A DNA stretch of 41,456 bases, taken from an uncultured Collinsella sp. GTDB lineage: Bacteria; Actinomycetota; Coriobacteriia; Coriobacteriales; Coriobacteriaceae. The notes beneath the pieces are model-generated. The model saw nothing but the letters and a program-made list of their open reading frames with translations, made no database searches and was not told the DNA's origin. Within the stretch, counting starts at the first letter, position 1, and each line of letters starts with the position of its first letter. The stretch is taken from contig UQHV01000020.1 of NCBI GenBank assembly GCA_900540895.1, positions 1 to 41,456 on the forward strand, given 5' to 3'. This document shows, one piece after another, positions 32,360-40,737 of the stretch. Position numbers and translations under genes: made by a program.

Positions 32360-32958
32360 TAACGCTCATTCCTTTCGCGAATCTTGCGGGCACGCTCCCC
32401 ACGCTGTTTGGCTTTGCGTTTGGCGCGGGCTTCGTCACGGGCGTTGAGCTCAGCGGTCGCATCGACCTCGCGAGCAGCGGGACTCAAGAACATGTACCCG
32501 ATGAGTGCGAGCACGACGCCCGCGGTAATGCCGATATCGGCCACGTTAAAGACAGGGAAGTCGATGAAAGTGGTGGCAATAAAATCGGTCACAAAGCCAA
32601 AAGCCAGACGGTCGATCGCGTTGCCGATGGCGCCACCCGCAACCATAGCCATGCCTACCACCTCAAGACGAGCGAGCTGAGGCGCACGGAGCAAGTACAC
32701 GGCAATGGCGACAATGACCGCAAGCGCCAACACAGCGAACGCGACGCCATGACCCTCGCCCATGCTAAAGGCGGCTCCGATATTGCGGACAAATAGAAAG
32801 TCGATCACACCGGGGATAACAGTCACATGCAAAGCGTCGCCCACGGCACGAACCGCAAGCTTGGTCAGCTGGTCAACAAGCAGCACAACCAGCGCCACCC
32901 CACCAGCAACACCCAACCGCCAACGCAAAGGCGGCGTCATATCCCCAGTACGACCCAA
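32359..32958 (-). CDS. lspA: Lipoprotein signal peptidase (signal peptidase II)
   Basis: A 199-residue membrane aspartic peptidase that cuts signal peptides of prolipoproteins. It has four hydrophobic segments and the family motifs NIGAAF (59-64), GNAIDRLAFG (112-121) and FNVADI (137-142). The catalytic residues are D125 and D141. The start is TTG at 32956-32958, chosen because AGGGG lies six bases upstream; the ATG six codons later has no suitable ribosome site. A basic hydrophilic tail of about 45 residues after the last helix is longer than usual. Confidence 0.93.
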   Translation of the reverse strand: MGRTGDMTPPLRWRLGVAGGVALVVLLVDQLTKLAVRAVGDALHVTVIPGVIDFLFVRNIGAAFSMGEGHGVAFAVLALAVIVAIAVYLLRAPQLARLEVVGMAMVAGGAIGNAIDRLAFGFVTDFIATTFIDFPVFNVADIGITAGVVLALIGYMFLSPAAREVDATAELNARDEARAKRKAKQRGERARKIRERNER

Positions 32959-33071
32959 ATCAATCCCCTGCCCTCAGAACAATCGAATTCCGTTTAACGC
33001 AATTATCCATCTTATATTGCCACATGCAGAGCGCACGACATATCCACCAACACAAGCGAAATAACCAGCAT

Positions 33072-33110
33072 AAAAAGAAAGCGGCATTCCGAAAAACAGA
33101 ATGCCGCTTT
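33072..33110 (-). terminator. Intrinsic terminator after ileS
   Basis: AAAGCGGCATTC (33078-33089) and GAATGCCGCTTT (33099-33110) are perfectly complementary. The minus strand continues with a T-rich CTTTTTATG. It lies in the spacer 32959-33180, between ileS and lspA; I see nothing else there. Confidence 0.88.
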
Positions 33111-33180
33111 TATTCAGCGGAGCAAATGGGCCGAAGGCGCCCAAATTCTACCTATAACTAAAATGCCGAGTTACCGTGGC

Positions 33181-35982
33181 TTAAAGGGCATTCGCACACC
33201 TCTCGCAGATATGTGCGTGGCCGTTGTACTCGCCGACGGTGGTGCGGTAGTTCCAGCAACGGTCGCAGCACTCGCCCTCGGCAGCTTCAATGGCAACGGA
33301 GAGTTCCTCGCCCTGGGTCAGCTCAACATCGGAGACGATGTAGAACTCGGCCAGGTCGACGGCCTTATCACCGGTCAGCAGCGCGTACATCTCGGCGGGA
33401 ACGACCGCCTTGACGCGGACCTGCTGGCTCTTGGTGAAGGTGCCGGCAGAACGGGCATCCTCAAGGGCCTTGGTCACGGCGCTACGGAGCTCGAGCGAAG
33501 CCTCGAGCACGCCCTCGAACTCATTGGCCTCGTCGACCGTGATGGGCGACTTGTACCAATCGAGCAGCGCGGCGTACTTCTGGTGATCGACGCAGCCAGC
33601 GGGCGCATATGCCATGGCCTCGTCAACCGTGTAGGACAGGATCGGCTGCAGGTCGCGCATGAGCATCGAGAAGAGCTCGGCCAGCACGGTCTGGGCGCTG
33701 CGGCGCTCGAGCGAGCCGGGCTTCTCACAGTACAGACGGTCCTTCAGGGCGTCGAGATACACGTTGGAGAGCTCGGTAACCACGAAGTCGTAGAGCGCAC
33801 GGTAAGCGCGCGGGAACTCGTAGCAAGAGTAAGCGTCGTCGACCTCGGCCTGAACCTGAGTCAGGCGGGCAACCATGAGCTTGTCGAGCGGCAGCAGGTC
33901 GGCAAAGGCGACGCCGTCGGTCTCGGGCTCAAACTGACCCTCGAGCTCGGAGAGCAGGAAGCGCAGCGTGTTGCGGAAACGACGGTAGGCATCGGACGTA
34001 CGAGCGAGAATCTCGTGGTCGATGGAGACGTCAGAGCTGGTGTCGACGGAGGCAACCCACAGACGGATGATATCAGCGCCCATCTCGTCGCAGACCTTAT
34101 TGGGGTCGATAACATTGCCGAGCGACTTGGACATCTTGCGGCCCTGACCATCGAGTGTGAAGCCCTGCGAGACGACCGCCTTGTACGGAGCATGGCCGTT
34201 GGCACCCACCGAGGTGAGCAGCGAGCTCTGGAACCAACCGCGGTGCTGGTCGGAGCCCTCAAGATACACGTCCGCCGGGTACTCAAGCTCAGGGCGATAC
34301 TCGCAGACGGCCTTCCAAGACACGCCGGAATCCCACCACACGTCGAGGATGTCCTTATCGGCCTTGAGGTGATGACCGCCGCACTTGGGGCAGACGCAGG
34401 CCTCGCCCAGGTAGCTCTCGGGAGCGTCGGTGAACCAGGCGTCAGAGCCCTTCTCGTGGAAGAGCTTGATGACGGCGTCGAGCGTAGCGTCGTTCATGAC
34501 CTTCTCGCCGCAGTCGGCGCAGGTGTAGCTGGGGATAGGCACACCCCAGTTGCGCTGACGGCTAATGCACCAGTCGGGACGCTGCTCGACCATGGCGCCG
34601 ATGCGGTTGGCGGCGTGAGCCGGATACCACTTGACGTTCTCGCGAACCTCCTTGCCAGCCTGCTCACGCAAGCCGGTCTTGTCCATCGAGACAAACCACT
34701 GGTCAGTAGCACGGAAGAGCACCGGGTGTTTGCAGCGCCAGCAGTGCGGATAGCTGTGCGTGATCTTCTTCTCGAGGACCAGGGTGCCGCGCTCGCGCAG
34801 GAACTCGATGATATGCGGGTTGGCCTCATCGGTATCCATGCCGCTGAAGGGACCACCGGTGCCAAACTCCTCGCCGGTGTAGAACTTGCCGTCATCATCG
34901 ACCGGCATGCAGATGTCGGTAATGCCCTCCTTGAGGCAGGCAAAGTAGTCGTCGACGCCGTGGCCGGGCGAGTTGTGGACGATACCGGTACCGTCATCGA
35001 CACCGACGTAATCGGCCAGCAGCGCCACGCCCTCAACACCGTCAAAGATCGGCTGCTTGTAGTGGATGTGGTGGAAGGTCTCGGCGGGAACCACATAGGG
35101 CTTACCGTCGACCATAACCGGGGTGTACTCCCAACCAAACTCCTCGCAGCACTTGGGAGCCAGGTCCTCGAGCATGACCTCGGCACGACCCTCGTGCTCA
35201 ACGGCGACATAGGCGGCGCCGGGCTTGAGGGAAACTGCCTGGTCGGAGGGGATGGTCCACGGCGTGGTCGTCCAGATGATAAAGTCAACCGGGCCGTCGA
35301 AGTTCTCGAGGCCGGCGGGCTTGGAGGTCATCTCAAAGCGCACGAAGATGGACGGGCTCGTCTCGTCGGAGTACTCAATCTCGGCCTCAGCAAGTGCGGT
35401 GTGGCAGTGCTTGCACCAGTGAACCGGCTTGTGGCCGCGATAGATCATGCCCTTGTCGAACATGGCCTTGAAAACCTCGATGTCGGCGGCGTCATGCTGG
35501 TGATAGAGCGTCAGATAGGGGTTGTCCCAATCGCCGAGCACGCCCAGGCGACGGAAGCCGGCCTTCTGCAGCTCGATGTTCTCGACAGCGAACTTGTTGC
35601 AAAGCTCGCGGATCTTAGCCGTGGAGGTCTGGTTGAACTTCTCGGTGCCGAGCTTCTCCTCGACTTTATGCTCGATCGGCTGGCCATGGCAGTCCCAACC
35701 GGGGACATAGGGAACCTCATAGCCCTGCATCATCCAGTAGCGGTTGATCATGTCCTTGGAGATCTTGTTCATGGCGTGGCCGATGTGGATCGGGCCGTTG
35801 GCGTACGGAGGGCCGTCGTGCAGCACGAACTTCTTGTGACCCTCGTTCTTCTTCAGAACCTGCTCGTAGACCTTGTTGTCCTGCCAGTCCTTGAGTCGCT
35901 TGGGCTCGAACTTGGAAAGACCGGCACGCATGGGAAAACCGGTTTTGGGCAGATTCATCGTCTGCTTGTACTCGTTTGCCAC
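33181..35982 (-). CDS. ileS: Isoleucyl-tRNA synthetase
   Basis: A 933-residue class I synthetase. HIGH is at 66-69 in PIHIGHAMN, KMSKSLGNV follows later, and the CP1 editing domain reads DHGTGIVHNSPGHG-like at its centre (the residues GIVHNSPGHG). The C-terminal zinc finger reads CCDRCWNYR then HICERC. The start is GTG at 35980-35982, with AAAGGGG about four bases upstream; longer readings run into the T-box leader. The N-terminus (FPMRAGL) is that of bacterial IleS1. Expression is regulated by the T-box upstream, which reads uncharged tRNA-Ile. Confidence 0.97.
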   Translation of the reverse strand: MANEYKQTMNLPKTGFPMRAGLSKFEPKRLKDWQDNKVYEQVLKKNEGHKKFVLHDGPPYANGPIHIGHAMNKISKDMINRYWMMQGYEVPYVPGWDCHGQPIEHKVEEKLGTEKFNQTSTAKIRELCNKFAVENIELQKAGFRRLGVLGDWDNPYLTLYHQHDAADIEVFKAMFDKGMIYRGHKPVHWCKHCHTALAEAEIEYSDETSPSIFVRFEMTSKPAGLENFDGPVDFIIWTTTPWTIPSDQAVSLKPGAAYVAVEHEGRAEVMLEDLAPKCCEEFGWEYTPVMVDGKPYVVPAETFHHIHYKQPIFDGVEGVALLADYVGVDDGTGIVHNSPGHGVDDYFACLKEGITDICMPVDDDGKFYTGEEFGTGGPFSGMDTDEANPHIIEFLRERGTLVLEKKITHSYPHCWRCKHPVLFRATDQWFVSMDKTGLREQAGKEVRENVKWYPAHAANRIGAMVEQRPDWCISRQRNWGVPIPSYTCADCGEKVMNDATLDAVIKLFHEKGSDAWFTDAPESYLGEACVCPKCGGHHLKADKDILDVWWDSGVSWKAVCEYRPELEYPADVYLEGSDQHRGWFQSSLLTSVGANGHAPYKAVVSQGFTLDGQGRKMSKSLGNVIDPNKVCDEMGADIIRLWVASVDTSSDVSIDHEILARTSDAYRRFRNTLRFLLSELEGQFEPETDGVAFADLLPLDKLMVARLTQVQAEVDDAYSCYEFPRAYRALYDFVVTELSNVYLDALKDRLYCEKPGSLERRSAQTVLAELFSMLMRDLQPILSYTVDEAMAYAPAGCVDHQKYAALLDWYKSPITVDEANEFEGVLEASLELRSAVTKALEDARSAGTFTKSQQVRVKAVVPAEMYALLTGDKAVDLAEFYIVSDVELTQGEELSVAIEAAEGECCDRCWNYRTTVGEYNGHAHICERCANAL

Positions 35983-36025
35983 GGTACCCCTTTCATGTCG
36001 TGGGCGCGCACGCCCGTTGGGCACC

Positions 36026-36062
36026 AAAAAAGCGCCCGTCCCTACAAGCTGGGACGAAGCGC
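36026..36062 (-). terminator. Regulated terminator of the ileS T-box
   Basis: Minus-strand GGCGCTTCGTCCC pairs with GGGACGGGCGC (internal mismatches TTC/GG), followed by TTTTTT. It shares bases 36046-36059 with the antiterminator, so only one of the two can form. Confidence 0.88.
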
Positions 36063-36333
36063 CACAAAAACGGGCTGTATGCCCGCAAAAGCTCTTCGTT
36101 TAACCACCCAGCTTAGATGCCCTCGCCCGCGTATTCGCGCGCTCGCATCCGTTACTCGGCTGGCCTGTATCGACGACCATCTCGGCGATATCTACTAAGA
36201 CGTGCCTGCGCGGCACGTCCGTTGGGACCGCAGCTCCGGGGTGATTTTCATCGGTCGCATGCACGGGTTCTCAGCGCTCCCCGCTCTCTGTGGCATGCGG
36301 ACGGCCGACTACTCGTCCCCATCAACGCTTATG
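36026..36333 (-). promoter_or_regulatory. T-box riboswitch leader of ileS (tRNA-Ile, specifier AUC)
   Basis: On the minus strand the leader begins near 36333 with the stem I start GGGGACGAGTAG, then AGAGAGC and CTGAGA loop motifs. The specifier loop reads GAAAATCACC; the codon ATC (36243-36245) is isoleucine. The antiterminator pairs AAGCTGGG (36107-36114) with CCCAGCTT (36046-36053), and ACGAAG (36094-36099) with CTTCGT (36054-36059), leaving the 7-base bulge TGGTTAA (36100-36106). TGGT fits the 3' end ACCA of tRNA-Ile. The competing terminator lies at 36026-36062, with six T. This is transcriptional control. A further hairpin CGGGC-ATACA-GCCCG with five T (36066-36085) lies inside the antiterminator loop. 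Confidence 0.92.
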
Positions 36334-36339
36334 CGGAGT

Positions 36340-36345
36340 ATGCTA
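36340..36345 (-). promoter_or_regulatory. Extended -10 promoter of ileS leader
   Basis: TGCTAGCAT on the minus strand is an extended -10 element (hexamer TAGCAT at 36340-36345). It would begin transcription a few bases before the T-box. A clear -35 is not seen, as is usual for extended -10 promoters. Confidence 0.55.
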
Positions 36346-36412
36346 GCACGTTCCGCGCCGGCGAAAAACCCTCAACACTGGTTTCATACGTAAGAAATTT
36401 CTCGTGGTCGTT

Positions 36413-36466
36413 AGCCTTCTCTAGGAGCAAAATACCTGAAAGCACTTTAACTAACGAAAGAAGGCT
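36413..36466 (+). promoter_or_regulatory. Possible ribosome-site-masking hairpin before the alcohol dehydrogenase gene
   Basis: AGCCTTCT (36413-36420) is perfectly complementary to AGAAGGCT (36459-36466), which contains the ribosome-binding site AGAAGG. An overlapping alternative pairing exists between GTTAG (36410-36414) and CTAAC (36451-36455). Two exclusive folds could control access to the start. Confidence 0.4.
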
Positions 36467-36469
36467 GCC

Positions 36470-37552
36470 ATGCGCACAATCGGAATGAGCGACTACACCG
36501 TCGGCGAGGATTGCTTTACCGAGCTGCCCGCCGCACTGGCGGAGTACGGCGCGAAGAAAGTCGCCATCATTGGTGGCAAGCGAGCCCTAGCTGCGGCGCT
36601 GCCGGGCATCGAGGCGGCGCTTGAAGGTACCGACGTCGAGATTCTGGAGACGCGCGTCTACGGCACCAACAGTACGCGCGCCAATATCGCCAAGGTCGTG
36701 AACTCCCCCGCTTGCCAGCAGGCAGACGTGCTTATCGCCTGTGGCGGCGGCAAGGCACTCGACACCGTCAAGACAGCGGCAATCGAGCTCAAGAAGATTG
36801 TCTTTACGGTGCCGACGATTTGCTCTAACTGTTCCGCCGCGACCGCCATTGCCGTCGTCTACAACGACGATGGATCGCTCGAGGGCTATTCGTACCCCAA
36901 CCGACCGGCGCACATCTTCATCAATCCCAAGATCATCGCCGAGGCTCCGGCGGAGTACTTCTGGGCCGGCGTGGGCGACGCCCTGTCCAAGCAGCCCGAA
37001 GTCGAGTACGCCACGAGCGCCGGCGACCTGGAGCACACCGCCGGCCTTGGCCTGGCTCTTGCCCACACCTGTTCCGAGCCGCTGTTTACCTACGGTGTTC
37101 AGGGTCTTGAGGACGTTCGTCAGAATCTGTCGAGCGAGGCCGTCAAGCAGATCGCGCTCGACATCGTGGTCAACACGGGCTATGTCTCGAACCTGACCAA
37201 CCAGAACGATTACTACTACAACTCGAGCGTGGCGCACGCGTTCTACAACGCCGCCTGCAGCATTCCGCGTGAGGGCACCTACCTGCACGGCGAAGTCGTA
37301 AGCCTGGGCGTGCTGGTGTTGTTCGCCTACACGGGCGACACCGAGAACCTTAAGCGCTATGCTGACTTCAACAAGCAGATGGGGCTGCCCGTAACGCTTG
37401 AGCAGGTCGGGCTTTCCGAGACCGATATCCCTGCCCTGTGCGAGCACGCGCACGCCACCAACGAGTGGAAGCAAGGCAACCCGGAGCCCTTCACCGACGA
37501 AAAATTCGCCGCCGCCATCAAGGCCGCCAACGCCTACGGCCACACGCTCTAG
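36470..37552 (+). CDS. Iron-containing alcohol dehydrogenase / glycerol dehydrogenase-like
   Basis: A 360-residue enzyme of the Fe-ADH/GldA family, an NAD-dependent polyol or hydroxyacid oxidoreductase. The nucleotide motif is CGGGKALDT (91-99). The three metal ligands D170 (GVGDAL), H256 (SVAHAFYN) and H273 (LHGEVV) are all present. It resembles GldA and the YbdH/HcxA hydroxycarboxylate branch; glycerol as substrate is not certain. A weak AGAAGG ribosome site lies five bases before the ATG and may be masked by a hairpin. It is divergent from the ileS T-box and is followed by a bidirectional terminator, so it is a single-gene unit. Confidence 0.87.
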   Translation: MRTIGMSDYTVGEDCFTELPAALAEYGAKKVAIIGGKRALAAALPGIEAALEGTDVEILETRVYGTNSTRANIAKVVNSPACQQADVLIACGGGKALDTVKTAAIELKKIVFTVPTICSNCSAATAIAVVYNDDGSLEGYSYPNRPAHIFINPKIIAEAPAEYFWAGVGDALSKQPEVEYATSAGDLEHTAGLGLALAHTCSEPLFTYGVQGLEDVRQNLSSEAVKQIALDIVVNTGYVSNLTNQNDYYYNSSVAHAFYNAACSIPREGTYLHGEVVSLGVLVLFAYTGDTENLKRYADFNKQMGLPVTLEQVGLSETDIPALCEHAHATNEWKQGNPEPFTDEKFAAAIKAANAYGHTL

Positions 37553-37561
37553 ACCCAGGCC

Positions 37562-37603
37562 AAAACCACCACAAGGGAGCAGCACCTTTGTGGTGGTTTT
37601 TTA
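37562..37603. terminator. Bidirectional terminator between the alcohol dehydrogenase and DUF523 genes
   Basis: AAAACCACCACAA (from 37562) pairs with TTGTGGTGGTTTT (to about 37600), with a T run on the plus strand and a U-rich tail on the minus. It ends the dehydrogenase on one strand and the DUF523 gene (stop at 37601) on the other. Its core resembles the terminator at 29913-29959. Confidence 0.88.
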
Positions 37604-38056
37604 TTGCTCCAGCATGCTGGGGTCGAACTCGCTAGCCGGGATCACGCGATAACCGTGGCGGAGCAGTAAATCAACGAAGACGCCGTTGCCCGCCGTAAGG
37701 GTGCCGCTGAATGTTCCGTCGTAGATGCGACCCGCGCCGCACGAGGGACTACGGTCCTGCAGGATGCACGCGGCGATCTCTTCCGGCCCGCCCGCCTGCT
37801 CGCACATATCGAGCGCTCGTTGGGCACCCAGGCGAAATTCGCGATCGACCGATATGCCCTCGCAGGTACGAACCTCTCCGTTCACAATCTCGGACGGCTT
37901 GCGCGGCGTGGGCAGGCCCCCAAAGACCTCAGGGCACACCAAGAGGACCTCGGTCCCTGTACGCTCGCAGGCCTCGACCAACTCGCGATGGTAGTTGTCG
38001 AGCCCGTTATACTTGCAGCTCTCGCCCATCAAGCAGGCGCTCACCACGATCTTCAT
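37601..38056 (-). CDS. DUF523 domain protein
   Basis: A 151-residue protein of the DUF523 family. It begins MKIVVSACLMGESCKYNG, and keeps the family cysteines in SACLMG, ESCKYNG, LVCPEV and RSPSCG. The C-terminal half is RIYDGTFSGTLTAGNGVF. The function is unknown; the conserved cysteines suggest a metal or Fe-S site, which is inference. Related proteins are fused or adjacent to tRNA-thiolation or DUF1722 genes elsewhere. The ATG at 38054-38056 was chosen because AGAGGG lies six bases upstream. Confidence 0.85.
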   Translation of the reverse strand: MKIVVSACLMGESCKYNGLDNYHRELVEACERTGTEVLLVCPEVFGGLPTPRKPSEIVNGEVRTCEGISVDREFRLGAQRALDMCEQAGGPEEIAACILQDRSPSCGAGRIYDGTFSGTLTAGNGVFVDLLLRHGYRVIPASEFDPSMLEQ

Positions 38057-38071
38057 TTCCATCCCTCTCAA

Positions 38072-38109
38072 GCAAAACGCCCCATTTGAGAAAGCTGCTC
38101 AAATGGGGC
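38072..38109 (-). terminator. Terminator after ftsH
   Basis: GCCCCATTTGAG (38079-38090) and CTCAAATGGGGC (38098-38109) are perfectly complementary. The minus strand continues with GTTTTGC. The U run is short, but the stem is strong. Confidence 0.75.
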
Positions 38110-38137
38110 GTCGGCGTTTACTGGCTCGGCCGCGGCT

Positions 38138-40030
38138 TTACTGCTGCTTGGGCATCAGCGGATTCTCGCGCGTGAGGAGGTTCATGAACTCCTCGCCCGT
38201 GATGGTCTCCTTCTTATACAGATAACGAGCCAGCTCGTGGAGCTTAAACTTGTTCTCCTTCAGAATCTGCAAAGCGCGGTCGTGCGCATCCTCGATCAGC
38301 TTGGCGACAATCGCGTCCACGCGCTCGGCCGTACCGGGGGCGCAGGTGAGCGACGTGTCCTGATTGAGATACGCGTTCTGCACGGTACCGAGCGCCATCA
38401 TGCCAAACTCGTCGGACATACCAAAGCGCGTCACCATATTACGGGCGAGCTTGGTGGCCTGCTCGATGTCGTTGGCGGCGCCGGTCGTCATCTCTCCAAA
38501 GATGAGCTCCTCGGCTGCGCGGCCACCGCAATAGACAGCGAGCTTGTCCAAGACCTCCTGGCGCGTCGTCAGGAAGCGCTCGTCCTCCTCGACCTGCATG
38601 GTATAACCAAGAGCACCGCTCGTGCGCGGCACGATGGTGATCTTCGTGACCGGCGCAGAGCCCTTCTGGCGAGCGGCAACGATGGCATGGCCGATCTCGT
38701 GATAAGAAACGACCTGCTTCTCGTGGTCGGACAGCACCGTGGACTTACGCTGTTGGCCGGCAATGACGACCTCCACCGACTCCTCGAAGTCGTCCTGGGT
38801 TGCACGCTTGCGACCCTCGCGAACGGCGCGCAGGGCGCCCTCGTTGATGATATTGGCCAGGTCGGCGCCCGAGGCACCGGGCGTGGCGCGGGCAATCGCG
38901 GTCAGGTCGATCGGCGGCTCGGTCTTCACGCTCTTGGCATGCAGCTCGAGGATGTTCTTGCGGCCGGTCAGATCGGGCAGCTCGACGGGGATGCGGCGGT
39001 CAAAACGACCGGGGCGCAGTAGAGCGGGATCGAGACTGTCGGGGCGGTTGGTTGCGGCAAGGACAACGATACCCTTATGGTTATCGAAGCCATCCATCTC
39101 GGTCAGCAACTGATTGAGCGTCTGCTCGCGCTCGTCGTTGCCGCTAAAGCCGCCGCCATCGCGCTTCTTACCGATGGTATCGATCTCATCGATAAAGACG
39201 ATACACGGTGCCTTTTCCTTGGCCTGCTTAAACAGGTCACGAACCTTAGCAGCGCCGCGACCGACAAACATCTCAACGAACTCAGAGCCCGAAATGCTAA
39301 AGAACGGAACACCGGCCTCGCCGGCAACAGCCTTGGCAAGCAGGGTCTTACCGGTACCCGGAGGGCCAACAAGGAGAGCACCACGCGGCAGCTTGGCGCC
39401 GATCTCCTCGTAGCGCTGCGGCTTCTCCAGAAAGTCGACGACCTCCTTGAGAGACTCCTTGGCCTCTTCCTGACCGGCGACGTCCTTAAAGGTCACGCCC
39501 ACGTCCTTGGAGGCGATCACGCGCGCGCCGGACTTACCCAGTCCGCCGCCGCCAAAACCGCCGCCGCCAAAGTTCATCGACGGGCCGTCATCGCCCATAG
39601 CCTTCTTCATGCGGCGGTTGAGCCACCAACCGATGAGGAAGAAAATCGCCATGGGAAGAATGAGTGTGAGCAGGTAGTAGGTCATCAAACCCGAGTTTTT
39701 ATCGGGAACGACCGACTCCAGCGAAGCGCCAGACTCAAGCACGCGATCGGTAAAGCCCGCGTCATTCGGCACACCGGTCGTCTTGTAGGCGATGTTCTCG
39801 TCCTCGCCCTTCTTGGTGTAATAAATCGAGTAATCGTCCGTGTTGTACTCGACCTTGTCGACGCTCTTCTTATCGAGCGCTTTGACAAACGTCGAGTAAT
39901 CGGTCTTCGTAATCTGCTGCGTGTGACCGATGTTGGGGAACAGAACGGTCGAGAGCACGAGGTAGACGACGAAGGCGATGAGCACGTAGAGAATCATATT
40001 CCGTCTACGTTTGTTGTCATCCATCTCCAT
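38138..40030 (-). CDS. ftsH: ATP-dependent zinc metalloprotease FtsH
   Basis: A 630-residue membrane AAA+ protease that degrades membrane and regulatory proteins. Two transmembrane helices lie near residues 12-30 and 118-137, with a small extracellular domain between. A glycine-rich FGGGGFGGGGLG linker follows. Walker A is GPPGTGKT (222-229), Walker B is FIDEID (279-284), and HEIGH (444-448) is the zinc site. The start is uncertain. I used ATG at 40028-40030 (MEMDDNKRRRN), which has GGAG nine bases upstream; an ATG five codons earlier has none. Confidence 0.96.
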   Translation of the reverse strand: MEMDDNKRRRNMILYVLIAFVVYLVLSTVLFPNIGHTQQITKTDYSTFVKALDKKSVDKVEYNTDDYSIYYTKKGEDENIAYKTTGVPNDAGFTDRVLESGASLESVVPDKNSGLMTYYLLTLILPMAIFFLIGWWLNRRMKKAMGDDGPSMNFGGGGFGGGGLGKSGARVIASKDVGVTFKDVAGQEEAKESLKEVVDFLEKPQRYEEIGAKLPRGALLVGPPGTGKTLLAKAVAGEAGVPFFSISGSEFVEMFVGRGAAKVRDLFKQAKEKAPCIVFIDEIDTIGKKRDGGGFSGNDEREQTLNQLLTEMDGFDNHKGIVVLAATNRPDSLDPALLRPGRFDRRIPVELPDLTGRKNILELHAKSVKTEPPIDLTAIARATPGASGADLANIINEGALRAVREGRKRATQDDFEESVEVVIAGQQRKSTVLSDHEKQVVSYHEIGHAIVAARQKGSAPVTKITIVPRTSGALGYTMQVEEDERFLTTRQEVLDKLAVYCGGRAAEELIFGEMTTGAANDIEQATKLARNMVTRFGMSDEFGMMALGTVQNAYLNQDTSLTCAPGTAERVDAIVAKLIEDAHDRALQILKENKFKLHELARYLYKKETITGEEFMNLLTRENPLMPKQQ

Positions 40031-40122
40031 CTGCTTGAACTCCATCTACTGGGGTTGATAATGCTTTCTAGAATACCCAACCCGGACGGCGATAAACCGA
40101 CGCCGGGCACGAAAGGACAGAG

Positions 40123-40608
40123 ATGGCATCACTGTAAGTCGGCAAGGTTCAAATCTATACAGGCGACGGCAAGGGCAAGACGACGGCTGCGCTGGGGCTC
40201 GCGCTGCGCGCGACGGGCTACGGGCTCGACGTTCTTAGGCTGCAGTTTGCCAAGAAACTGCACTGCGCCGAACACGATGCCGCGCCGCGCCTGGGGCTGC
40301 GCATCGTACAAGCTGACCGCGACACGCCCGAGGCTTGCGCCGCACAGATCATGGAGCTCGCATGCGAGCAGATATCACAGGTCGACGTTCTGATTTTGGA
40401 CGAACTCGGCGAGGCCATGCGCCGCGGCTTCGTGACACGCGAGGATGTCGAAGCGCTGATCGCGATAAAGCCCGCCACCACGGAACTCGTGCTCACCGGC
40501 CGCGGGCTGCTGCCGTTGGCCGACCTCGCGGACTTAGTCACCGAAATACGTCCCATCAAACACTACTTCGACGAAGGCCTCCTAGCCCGCCAAGGCATCG
40601 AATACTAA
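40123..40608 (+). pseudogene. cobO: Corrinoid adenosyltransferase (CobO/BtuR type) with a stop at codon 5
   Basis: The frame from ATG 40123-40125 reads MASL, then TAA (40135-40137), then VGKVQIYTGDGKGKTTAALGLALR and so on, without another stop, to TAA at 40606-40608. AAAGGA lies about seven bases before the ATG. The P-loop GDGKGKTT lies after the stop, and VLILDELGEAM, ELVLTGRG and VTEIRPIKHYFDEGLLARQGIEY, seen in pieces, match CobO, which adenosylates cob(I)alamin. A C-to-T change (CAA to TAA) or a sequencing error explains it most simply. No usual start codon exists between the stop and the P-loop. An ATG at 40351 would make only the last 85 residues, without the nucleotide site. It has full length otherwise, so the damage is recent if real. 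Confidence 0.8.
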
Positions 40609-40645
40609 TTGATTCGTTTTCCGCCAACACCTACAGCTCATAAGG

Positions 40646-40714
40646 AAGTTGCGGTGGAATAGTACTTGTTTGACGGTCCGCAAGGGCTTTTCAGGAACTA
40701 TTTCACCGCAACTT
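40646..40714. repeat. Palindromic intergenic repeat, copy 2
   Basis: The left arm begins AAGTTGCGGTGGAATAG (40646-40662). The right arm ends CTATTTCACCGCAACTT (to 40714). They are complementary except for a G-U-compatible change in the core and more differences inside. The core is the same as at 6365-6435. It lies between the damaged cobO-like gene and the MATE remnant, where no other terminator is visible. Confidence 0.82.
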
Positions 40715-40737
40715 ATCAGGGGTATCTGACGGATGAG

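Noticed and set aside
40351..40608. A separate 85-residue protein starting at 40351
   Set aside because: It is the C-terminal part of the CobO frame. It lacks the P-loop and has no ribosome site, so I treat it as part of the interrupted gene.
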